In this document: positions 34,432-46,100 of the stretch, piece by piece
Numbering within the stretch: the stretch's first letter is position 1
How the letters are laid out: the number at the start of each line of letters is the position of its first letter
NCBI RefSeq assembly: GCF_937616625.2
Contig: NC_065573.1
Span: 248,001-312,000, forward strand
DNA: 64,000 bases
Source: Mercurialis annua
Taxonomy: Eukaryota > Streptophyta > Magnoliopsida > Malpighiales > Euphorbiaceae
Reading direction: 5' to 3'
Program-made: the position numbers and the translations under genes
Notes under the pieces: model-generated
What the model was told of the DNA's origin: nothing
The model's input: only the letters and a program-made list of their open reading frames with translations
Databases searched by the model: none

Positions 34432-37400
34432 ATAAAGGAGATGAGTCAAGAGGGCGTGTGACAAGAATTCGAAAGACAGAATATAGAATTGAATTAACTA
34501 AATATAGTTAATGTCAGTTTTGCATAAGATTGAATAGTTTAAAGTGTAAGATTTGACCAACTAAATGCAGTCAACACCAACCCCGCATGAGAATGAATAG
34601 TTGAAGGTATACGATAAGAAATAACAAGAGAAAAAAGACAAGTATTGTAATAAGTGAGTTAAGAGTTGAAACTCCCACCACAAGATTGCGATTATGAAGC
34701 GAATTAGTGGACTAATGAGATTAAACATGTAACGAATGTGGGTGGAGTATAGAGTCCCAAACCACAAGCTCGGACATTAAGTAAAAAATGCGTAGTACGG
34801 CAGACATGGAATACTGATAATAACTCTCAAGGGAAGACGCAGATATAGTATGTGAATGGCTAAGAGGTGGTATATGGTATCGAACGTATCAGGCATACGA
34901 TTGAAGCTTTGTACGTTGAAATAAGTGAAAGAATGGAAAGAAGAGACTCAATATTGGAATTGAGCTATACGAAAGGAAGCAATATCAAATAAATCGAAAT
35001 AGCAAATAAGAGATAAAAGTAAGATATACCAAAGGAATAAGAATGCAAAGGTAGATTAAGGATACTAAGAGATCACTTAAAGTAATAAGTACCAAGAAAT
35101 TATGGACAACTTGCGCATGTCGCAAGGAACTTGATAAGAGTGATCAAGAAAAAAAAAGAGAAGGTCACGTGGAAAAAATGACAAGAGGATCAGATGGGTA
35201 ATATTCTATGTAGTCGTGAACATATAGAAACAAAGAGGGACAAAGATGACAGAGACATAGGATCAAATCCACTGGCAGTTAAGATGTCAGTAGGGATAAA
35301 ATAAGATGATATGAAAGCAATCGAGAACGCACCACGTCGAGAAATTCGGATGAAATGGGCTACGACCACCACTCATGATCGATGTTGTGGATGCTAAAAG
35401 AAGAAGTACACAATGTACAAGATGCGATGAAGAGAAATTCCAGGAATGCAACAGAAGATGATCGAGACGCACGATAAGAGCATGAATATGGAACACAAGA
35501 AGGGTACCATATGGTTATAACATTAAGACTATTAATCTTATTGGTTGACTACGAATGAGAAGTCAAGGAAGGAAGAAATATGAAGAAATATATCTATGGC
35601 ATAGATAGAAGAAAGAAGTGATGAGAGGAACTAACAAGACTGTGGATAGTAAGGAGTAAACCTCACATCACGGTATGGAAAAGAGGAATAGTTTGGAAAT
35701 TAAGTGTCAAACTGAGATACGATATTGAAGGGGAGAATAGAAAAGAATAGTGGATTATAACGATGAATGTTAAAAGCATCATTGAAGATTAAAGGACGAT
35801 CAATGTCGAGGAGACGACAAAGGAAATCAGAGCCAAGGTAAAATGTGATAATAATGTGAATAAAAAGTTAAAGATGAGTATAGCCTAAGGGTTAGTACTA
35901 AGGTCACCATTTATGTTTCAAAAGATAGATCACGACGAATCAGATAGTGAGATATTCACTAGAAAGAGAAAGGAACATTGAAAGAAGATTAAGGTAAATA
36001 GAATATAAAATGCCAAATATGGCAACAAGGATTCAAAGATAGTACGTGATCATAAGGATCAAGATACTACAAAAAATATAAGAATGGTTACACTTGCGAT
36101 AAGGATAGATAAAGACCTCAACGAGAATAAGGAGACGCGTTTGAATAGATGAAATAATGGATTAACGAATTTGAAGATCAATAAGAGTGTACACGATACA
36201 CGATGATGGTGACAATGATGACACTGCCAAAAGCATCACACAATGACAATAGTGGAGAGAATCAAGGATCCTCATTGGAAATGAGTAAACAGAATATACA
36301 TAATAGATCAGAAGGTATGTAGAATACGAGTAGAAGATCAAGTATAAAATAGTGCCACTAAATAATGATTTAGTGTGTACGAACAGTTGGGAAAAAGGGA
36401 TTAAAGGCTCTCACCTAAATAGGTGAAAAGGGTGATGTAAGCCTAAGAAGCTTATCAAAACATTGGCCACACGCTGTCCTATTAAGATAAGGATATAGCA
36501 ACCCTATATGTTCGTAAACCAGATTGGTAAAGCAGATCGATGTAAAGTAAAGAAGAGACAAGAAGTGTGAAGAACAGTGCATCACGCTTAAGGAAAAAGG
36601 AAGTAGATCAATGGATATACGACGATTAAAGAAGCATACCAAATGTATAGACGCAAGAACTAAGTCAAGTAAACCCCTACAAGGAAGACAAAAACCTTAT
36701 TAGGATATGCCATAAAGATTCACCTCATGGATGACCATGATAAGCGACAATAATAAAAAGTAGAATCATGTGCGATAGTGAGACAACATAACATAAAAGG
36801 ATAATGGGTAGTGGATCAAATTCCTAATATCGTGATGATGAAAAATCAGACGGCGACACCAGCCTTATGAAAAAGATTACATGAATAACGAGGCACGAAT
36901 TAACCGAGTACCCACCCTACTCGGCAAACAAAGAGAAAGAATCAAGAGCAAAAAATCGTAAGTACATATGAGTGCGACTGATTTTGTCATAAGAGAAGAT
37001 GTTTGAGATCAAGATCAAGTTGTAATAACGACTAAACAAAGAAGATTGAATAATACGAACTAGTGACATGTCTACATTAGTCGACGACAAATAGGAAAAG
37101 TCTAAGGACAAGAATTATCATCTTTAGTGATAAAACATCACTAGGATGAACTATCATTGGACTTCAGTAATAAACTGAAAGTTCAATTACAAGTACAAGG
37201 GTTAATAGTATTATATATCGGACAAAGAAAAGATGAAAGAGCTATGTATCCAAGATACAAAAGAAAAGATCTGACGTAATAAGTCATAGTACATAAGAAT
37301 ATCACTGAAGTCACTATAGAAGAAGATAATGGCATGAAGGTCGGTAATAACCGTTCCACGCGTCGACAGGCGCCATAAGATGAATACAGTGGACCTATTG

Positions 37401-37474
37401 TGAATGGAATTCAAGATGTTAAGGCTTTAGAATGAATCAAGAAAGTATATAAAAATTCGAGGACGAATTTTTAT
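32876..37474 (+). other. Internal region without recognisable genes
   Basis: 4.6 kb, strongly purine-rich on the plus strand. The longest open frames are about 80 codons (33250-33489, Lys/Arg-rich, and 33845-34090). Neither resembles gag, protease, RT, RNase H or integrase, and I recognise no motif in either. No catalytic motif of those enzymes is visible in any frame I read. It could be an old, unrecognisably decayed gag-pol, but the conserved cis ends argue for a derivative that never carried one. It contains the AT microsatellite at 34348-34429. Confidence 0.6.
34348..34429. repeat. (AT)41 microsatellite
   Basis: An uninterrupted alternating AT tract of 82 bp inside the coding-less element. 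The length may be unreliable in assembly. Confidence 0.97.
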
Positions 37475-37487
37475 AAGGGGGGAAGAA
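37455..37487 (+). other. Hairpin motif and polypurine tract
   Basis: ATTCGAGGACGAATTTTTA (37455-37473) lies just before the purine run AAGGGGGGAAGAA (37475-37487), which abuts the LTR start TGTAATACCCC at 37488. The first motif has 9-bp inverted arms if flanking A/T is counted, and it is identical to 9228-9246 of the chromovirus (other strand). Confidence 0.88.
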
Positions 37488-40150
37488 TGTAATACCCCAA
37501 AAGATTTAATTATCTAATTGGACCACGTGTCCAGTTTTTAGTGACCGGGGTGGCGATATCGAAAGAATTTCCGAGAAATTTAATAAATAAATCCAAGTAG
37601 GTCGGTCTCGGGGAAAGTAATTATGCGGAATTTAATATTATATTTCAATTCTAAGGTAGGAATTGGAATTAAAAGAAAAAATGTCAAGAAAAGTCCCAAA
37701 ATAAAGTTAAGGGACTAAAGTGGTAATTTAGCCACTGCGCTTCAGAAATGCAAATTATAAGTTCTGACGGGAAAATATTAATATTGGGATTTGTATTATT
37801 TATACGTATAAGTATTAATTGATTTAGTTATGAGTAAATCGAACAAAAGGAAAGTTTAAAGAGTAAGGTTAGAATATTCATATAAAATAAATTATAAATC
37901 CCGAGTTGATAATTATTTCGCCAAGGTCCGCAAAATGTTTTATAGTACATGTGGTAAAAGTTTCGGGTCAATCGGAGACCTTTTAAAATTTGGACGCAGA
38001 TACGTTTTGGGCTAAATTGTAGCTTGTGAAAAGTTCAAGGGCCAAAACGTAAATTAGCTAATTAAGCCTCGAGAATAGCAATTAGAAGAGTATTGACGGA
38101 AAATAATAATTTTGGGATTGTATTATTTATCTGGATATAAATAATACGTATATAATTGAGTTAAAAAGGATAATTTAACCATTTGGTTAAAATAGAAAGT
38201 TTAAAAGAGAATTGGTCTAAATTAAAGAAACGAAGGATTAAAGTGGCAAATTTTCCAAGTTATATATATCCATTTCCTTAAGAATAAGGAAAGGAGAATG
38301 AATGAGAGAAAGGGAGAATGATCCAGAGAGAAAAGAGAAGTGGCGATCAATTCCGTTTCGCCGCCGTTTCGCCGTTTCTCGTCCGTTTCCGACGTTCTAT
38401 AGCTCGAATCGATCGTATTTCAGTGGCGAATCATGGTAAGCTTGACGTTTCGCCTTTTTTAATGGATAAATTGGATTATATATCGAGTTAAAGTTTTAGG
38501 CCACATAACGGTTTTATCGTTTTAACGATTTAGGATCGATTTTTGGTGTTTCAGGTTTAGATTTCGTGTTATAAACATTTCAGAGCGTTGTTGGAATAAT
38601 GAATATTTGACAATTTATCGAAAGCACGTCGGAATGGCCAAGGGCGAGTATTACGCGGGCGCGTAAGTACATTACGCGGGCGCGCAACTATATTGCGCGG
38701 GCGCGCAGCAAGGTTATGCGAGCGCATATCTTATTTGAAGCACCTATAGGGTATTTTCGCCATGCTATGACCCCGTTTTCCGACTTTAAGAATGTCGGAC
38801 ACTAAAAAGGAAACACGGACCCCAAAAATGAGAAATTTGGATATTAAACACGACGTGTTTGATTAGGGTTTTTAAGATATAAGGAACCTATGATTGTAAA
38901 TCGATTAGCAAGAGATATAACAAGTATCTCGACTAAGTATTAGAACACGATCAAAGTTAAAAGACGTATTTGGAAAAAGATCGTGCTAATCTAAGTTTAT
39001 AACTTATGGTTATAATACAAAGCCTACGTTTATGGATTAAACGTACAGGTAACTCGACTAAGTAACTGACGTACCGACAAGCTGCCAAGCCGTCTAGCTA
39101 GAATAGCTACGTGATCGGACAACGTGTGGAGCTTATGCTTGCGGGACTGTAATCTTGCATGGTTGGATAGCGGTCACTGTGAGTTGCAATTTACTTTCGA
39201 GTATTATTTATAATAGTTATATTTATATACTATGAATCTATACATCGCATTTATATAGTTTGAATGATTGTTTTTGAGTTGAGATTCTCGTATGCGATCC
39301 AAAGAAACTAGCTGCCTATTGGGTGTCAATAGGCTTTGTGATCACTAGAGTCAGTTTAGTATGTTTAGCGAGTAATGCAGATTCGATATATATGCACATA
39401 TGATGTGAACATGAATATGAATTCGATACGAGCGAGAACTCGGTTACAGTGTAACCTGAGCCCCGTATCTAGTGGGTTGGACCCACACTTTGAAGTTAAG
39501 AGATTGGTCGTAGCCGACGTGGTTGAGTGTGAACACTCCCGGGTTGGCCAATTTCGATCATCTTGATTTGAGCATTCGTAAGTTATGTCAGGTTTCATGA
39601 CTTTAGTTTCGAATGGAGCAAGTACTTGCCTGTATGTATTTTCGTATTATTACTTGATTTGAAATGCGATGTTATGTTTTTATAATACCGTTAGTAATTT
39701 GCACGCTCACTCAGTATTTCCCAAAATACTGACTCCCTCATAGTGTTTTCTTTAAGGTGACTGGAGTCGGACCAGACAGACTAATCCCTTTGTGCCAGAA
39801 GTCAATTGGCTTGCACAAAGTACGAGTTTGTACAGAGCTGCAGTATATGTTTAGCGAGTAATGAAATTGGTCGTATTTATGAGTTGAAACAGGGCAGTGC
39901 TGGATGTGAGACATCGCACTGTAAGACCCTAGTTCGTGCAAATCATGTTGCGTTGATTTTCAGAAAAGAATTATGAGATTGCAATAAAAGTATTAATATT
40001 AACTAGAGAGTCTTTCTGATAACGATTTTATATATAATAATGTGTCTTTCTCGCAAAACATTTATAGTGGTCTTAGGCTTGCTACAGGTTCCGGAGCTAC
40101 CACTCCCGTTCCCTAGCGCCGGTTTCGGCTCAATAATTTCGGTCGTGACA
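37488..40150 (+). repeat. 3' LTR of the coding-less element
   Basis: 2663 bp from TGTAATACCCC to GGTCGTGACA. A TATATATA at 38261-38268 is followed ~20 bp later by a purine-rich stretch and is a possible promoter. A CpG-rich 21-bp repeat lies at 38650-38728, and a GGGACTAAA motif near 37708 recalls the chromovirus minisatellite. The final 40 bp have the same layout as the chromovirus LTR end. Satellite resumes immediately at 40151. Confidence 0.9.
38650..38728 (+). repeat. CpG-rich 21-bp repeats in LTR
   Basis: Three units of ATTACGCGGGCGCG type, about 21-22 bp each, plus a degenerate fourth (TTATGCGAGCGCATATCT). They stand out in an otherwise AT-rich LTR. Confidence 0.85.
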
Positions 40151-43100
40151 ACTTGTCACCTTTTTAGCAATTTAAGCCAAATGTTTAAAAAGTTAAGAAA
40201 CAAATCCAAACGTTTAAAACGTTACGAAACAAATCCAAATCCAAACGTTTAAAACGTTACGAAACAAATCCAAATCCAAACGTTTAAAACGTTATGAAAC
40301 AAATCTAAACGTGAAAAGGTGAAACGATTTGGGGAAACATTTACAAACTTTACGGAAAAAAAAAACAAACGTTTTCCATTTTTAGCGATTTATGCCAAAC
40401 GTTTTAAACGTTACGAAACAAAACCAAACGGTTAAAACGTTACGAAACAAATCAAAACGTGAAAAGGTTAAACGATTTGGGGAAACGTTTACAAATGTTA
40501 CGAACCAATACCAAACGTTTCCCATTTTTAGCGATTTATGCCACACGTTTTAAACATTACGAAACAAAACCTAACGTTTAAAACATTTCGAAACGGATCC
40601 AAACGTTTCACCATTTTAGCGATTTAAGTCGATCGTTACTAAACGTTATAAAAACAAATCTAAATGTTTTACCTTTTTAGCGATTGAAGCCAAACATTTA
40701 CAAACGTTACGAAACAAAACCAAACGTTTATAACGTTATGAAACAAAACCAAATGTTTCATCTTTGTAGCGATTTAAGCCAAACATTTAAAACGTTACGA
40801 AACAAATCCAAACGTTTCATCTTTTTAGCGATTTAAGCCAAACGTTTACAAACGTTACGTAAAAAATCCAAACGTTTCACATATTTAGTGATTTAAGCCA
40901 AATGTTTACAAACGTTACGAAAAAATTCCAAGAGTTTCTTCTTTTTAGCAATTTAAGCCAAATGTTTACAAACGCAACAAATCAAAACCAAATGTTTCAC
41001 ATTTTTAGCGATTTAAGCCAAACGTTTACAAACGTTACGAAACAAATCCAAGCGTTCCACCTTGTTAGAAATTTAAGCCAAACGTTTACAAACGTTACTA
41101 AACAAATCCAAACGTTTCACCTTTTTAGCAATTTAAGCCAAACGTTTACAAACGTTACGAAACAAATCCAAACGTTTCCCCATTTTAGAAATTTAAGCCA
41201 AAAGTTTAAAACGTTACGAAACAAATCCAAACGTTTCACCTTTTTAGCTATTTAAGACAAACGTTTACAAACATTACGAAACAAATCCAAATGTTTCACC
41301 TTTTTAGCGATTTAAGCAAAACGTTTACAAACGTTACGAAACAAATCCAAGCGTTTCACCTTTTTAGCAATTTAAGTAAAACTTTTACAAACGTTACCAA
41401 ACAAATCTGAACGTCTCAAATTTTTGGCGATTTAAGCCAAACGTTTACGAACGTTACAAAACAAATCCAAATTTTTCACCTTTTTAACGATTTAAGCCAA
41501 ACGCTTACAAACGTTACAAAACAAATCCAAACGTTTCCCCATTTTAGCGATTTAAGCCAAACATTTAAAATGTTATGAAACAAATCCAAACCTTTCACCT
41601 TTTTGGCGATTTAAGCCAAACGTTTACAAACGTTACGAAACAAATCCAAACGTTTCACCTTTTTAGCGATATAAGCCAAACATTTACAAACGTTATGAAA
41701 AAAATCAAAGCGTAGCACCTTTTTAGAAATTTAAGCCAAACTTTTACAAACGTTACGAACGTTACAAAACAAACTCAAATATTTCACCTTTTTTGTGATT
41801 TAAGCCAAACGTTTACAAACATTACAAAAAAAATCCTAGAGTTTCACTTTTTTAGCAATTTATTCCAAACGTTTACAAAAGTTACAAAACAAAACTAAAC
41901 GTTTCCCATTTTTAGCGATTTAAGCCAAACGTTTACAAACGTTACGAAACAAATCCAAACGTTTCACCTTTTTAGCGATAATCCAAGTGTTCCACCTTTT
42001 TAGAAATTTAATCCAAATGTTTACAAACGTTACGAAACAAAACCAAACGTATCAAAATGTTACGAAACAAGTCCATGCGTTTCACCTTTTTGCGATTGAA
42101 GCCAAATGTTTACAAACGTTACTTAACAAAACCAAACAATACGAAATAAATCCAAGCGTTTCACCTTTATAACAATTTAAGCCAAACGTTTACAAACGTT
42201 ACAGAACAAAATCAAATGTGTACAAACATTACGAAATAAATCCAAACGTTTTACCTTTTTAGCGATTGAAGCCAAACGTTTAAAAACGTTATAAAACAAA
42301 ACCAAACATTTACAACGTTATGAAACAAAACCAAATGTTTCACCTTTTTAGCGATTTAAGGCAAACATTTAGAATTTTACGAAACAAATCCAAACGTTTC
42401 ATCTTTTCTGCGATTTAAGCCAAACGTTTCCAAACATTACGTATAAAACCCATATGTTTCACCTATTTAGCGATATAAACCAAACGTTTACAAACGTTAT
42501 GAAAAAATCCAAGAGTTTCACCTTTTTAGCAATTTAAGCCAAAACGTCTACAAACACAACAACACAAAACCAAACGTTTCACATTTTTTGCGATTTAAGC
42601 CAAACGTTTAGAAACGTTAGGAAACAAATCCAAGCGTTTCACCTTTTTAGAAATTTAAACCAAACGTTTACAAACGTTACGAAACAAATCCAAATGTTTC
42701 ACCTATTTAGCTATTGAAGCAAAACGCTTACAACAATACGAAACAAATCCAAACGTTTCCCCATTTTAGCGATCTAAGCCAAACGTTTAAAACGTTAAGA
42801 AACAAACCCAAATGTTTCACCTTTTTAGCGATTTAAGCCAAACGTTTACAAATGTTACGAAACAAATCCAAACGTTTCCCCTTTTTAGCGATTTAAGCCA
42901 AACGTTTACAAACGTTACAAAACAAATCCAAGCGTATCACCTTTTTAGCAATTTAAGCCAAACGTTTACGATTGTTACGAAACAAATCCAAATGTTTCAC
43001 CTTTTAAGTGATTTAAGCCAAACGTTTACGAACGTTACAAAACAAACCCAAACGTTTCACCGTTTTTGAGATTTAAGCCAAACGTTTACAAATGTTACGA

Positions 43101-46100
43101 AACAAATCCAAACGTTTCACCTTTTTAGCGATTTAAGCCAAACGTTTACAAACGTTACGTATCAAATCCAAACGTTTCACCTTTAATAGATTTCAGCCAA
43201 ACGTTTCCAAACGTTTCGAAAAAAATCCAAGAGTTTCACCTTTTTAGCAATTTAATTCAAACATTTAGAAAAGTTACAAAACCAAACCAAACGTTTCACA
43301 TTTTTAGCGATTTAAGCCAAACGTTAATAAATGTTAAGAAACAAATCCATGCATTCCACCTTTTTAGAAATTTAAGCCAAACGTTTACAAACGTTACGAA
43401 ACAAATCCAAACGTTTCACCTTTTTACCGATTTAAGCCAAACGTTTACAAACGTTACGAAACAAATCCAAACGTTTCCACATTTTAGCCATTTAAGCCAA
43501 AAGTTTAAAACGTTACGAAACAAATCCAAACGTTTCACCTTTTTAGCGATTTAAACCAAACGTTTACAGACGATACGAAACAAATCCAAATGTTTCACCT
43601 TTATAATGATTTAAGCCAAACGTTTACACAAGTTACGAAACAAATCCAAGCGTTTCCCCTTTTTAGCAATTTAAGCAAAACGTTTACAAACGTTACCAAA
43701 CAAATCCAAACGTTTCATATTTTTAGTGATTTAAGCCAAACGTTTACGAATGTTACGAAACAAATCCCAACGTTTGACCGTTTTAGTGATTTAAGCCAAA
43801 CGTTTACAAATATTGCGAAACAAATCCAAACGTTTCACCTTTTTAGCGATTGAAGCCAAACGTTTAAAAACGTTACGAAACAATTTCAAACGTTTCACCT
43901 TTTTAGCGATTTAAGCCAAACGTTTACAAACGTTACAAAACAAATCCAAACGTTTCAATTTATGCCAAATGTTTACAAACGTTACGAAACAAATCCAAAT
44001 GTTTCACCTTTTTAGCAATTTAAGCCAAACGTTTACAAATCGAAGCCTTTCACCTTTTTAGCAATTTAAGCCAAACGTTTACAAACGTTACGAAACAAAT
44101 CCAAACGTTTCACCTTTTTAGCAATTTATGCTAAACGTTTACAAACTTTACGAAACAAATCCAAACGTTTCCTTGTTTTAGCAATTTAAGCCAAACGTTT
44201 AGAAACGATACGAAACAAAGCCAAATGTTTCACCTTTTTAAAAATTAAATCCGAACGTTTACAAACGTTACGAAACAAATCCAAAAGTGTCACCTTTTTA
44301 GCGATTTAAGCCAAACATTTAGCATTTTTAGCCATTTAAGCCGAATGTTTACAAACATTACAAAACAAAACTAAACGTTTCACCTTATTAGCGATTTAAG
44401 CCAAGCATTTACAAATGTTGCGAAACAAATCCAAACGTTAAAAACGTTACGAAACAAATCCAAGCATTTCACCTTTTTAGCAATTTAATCCGAACGTTTA
44501 CAAACGTTACGAAACAAAACCAAACGTTTCACCTTTTGAGCGATTTAAGCCAAACGTTTTCAAACATTACGAAACAAATCTAAGTGATTAACCTCTTTAG
44601 CAATTTAAGCGAAACGTTTAAAAATGTTACGATACAAATCCAAACGTTTCGCCTTTTGAAGCGATTTAAGCCAAACGTTTACAAACGTTATAAAACAAAT
44701 CCAAACGTTTCACCTTTTTTAGCGATTTAAGCCAAACGTTTACAAACTTTACGAAACAAATCCAAACGTTTCCCCATTTTAGCGATTTAAGCCAAACGTT
44801 TAAAACGTTACGAAACAAATCCAAACGTTGCACCTTTTTAGCGATTTAAACCAAACGTTTACAAACGTTACGAAACAAATCCAAACGTTTCACCTTTTTA
44901 GCAAATTAAGCCAAACGTTTACAAACGTTACGAAAGAAATCCAAGAGTTTCCCCTTTTTAGTAATTTAAGCAAAACTAAAACAAACGTTTCCAAATAAAT
45001 CCAAACGTTTCACATTTTTAACGATTTAAGCCAAACGGTTACGAACGTTACGAAACAAATCCAAACGTTTCACTTTTTTTAGTGATTTAAGCCAAACGCT
45101 TACAAATTTTACGAAACAAATCAAAACGTTTAACCTTTTTAGCGATTTAAGCCAAACTTTTACAAACGATATGAAACAATTCCTAACGTTTTACCTTTTT
45201 AGCGATTTAAGCCAAATGTTTACAAACGTTTCAAAACAAAACCAAACGTTTCCCTTTTTAGCGATTGAAGCCAAACGTTTACAAACGTTACAAAACAAAT
45301 CCAAACGTTTCCCATTTTTAGCAGTTTAACCCAAACGTTTTACAAACGTTACGAATCAAATCAAAACGTTTACAAGCGATTCGAAACAAATCCAAGCGTT
45401 TCTCCTTTTTAGTAATTCAAGTCAAACGTTTATAAACCTTACAAAACAAATACAAACGTTCAACCTTTTTAGCGATTTAAGCCAAAAGTTTAAAAGCGTT
45501 ACAAAACAAATCCAAGCGTTTCACCTTTTTAGCGATTTAAGCCAAACGTTTACAAACGTTATGAAACAAAATCAAACATTTTACCTATTCAGCGATATAA
45601 GCCAAACGCTTATAAACGTTACGTAACAAATCCAAACGTTTCACCTTTTTAGCGATTTAAACCAAATGTTTACAAGCATTACGAAAAAAATCGATGTGTT
45701 TCACCTATTTAGCAATTTAATTCAAACGTTTACAAAAGCAACGAAACAAATCCATGCGTTCCACCTTTTTAGAAATTTAAGCCAAACGTTTACAAACGTT
45801 ACGAAACAATTCCAAACGTTTAACCTTTTTAGCGATTTAAGCCAAATATTTACAAACGTTACGAAACAAATCCAAACGTTACACCTTTTTAGTGATTTAA
45901 GCCAAACGTTTACAAAAGTTACGAAACAAATCCAAACGTTTCCACATTTTAGTGATTTAAGCCAAACGTTTAAAACGTTACGAAACAAATCCAAACGTTT
46001 AACCTTTTTAGCGATTTAATCCAAACGTTTACAAACATTACAAAACAAATCCAAGCGTTTCACCTTTTTAGCGATTTAAGCCAAACGTTTAAAAACGTTA

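Larger units (their letters stand above)
32691..40150 (+). mobile_element. Coding-less LTR retrotransposon (LARD-like), 5'-truncated
   Basis: Plus-strand element with a 169-bp remnant of the 5' LTR, an initiator-Met primer site, a 4.6-kb internal region without recognisable gag or pol, a polypurine tract, and a complete 2.66-kb 3' LTR. The 5' remnant and the end of the 3' LTR align over 169 positions without gaps and with about 12 mismatches. That is older by eye than the chromovirus LTR pair. Absence of coding with intact cis signals is the pattern of large retrotransposon derivatives, which depend on another element's proteins. No target duplication can be tested because the 5' end is gone. 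Confidence 0.8.

Noticed and set aside
38811..39360. CACTA motifs in the 3' LTR (38816 and 39345) as the missing partner terminus of a nested CACTA element
   Set aside because: Beyond the five bases they match poorly to CACTATAAATG, and no 3-bp target duplication pairs with the sequence at 40075.
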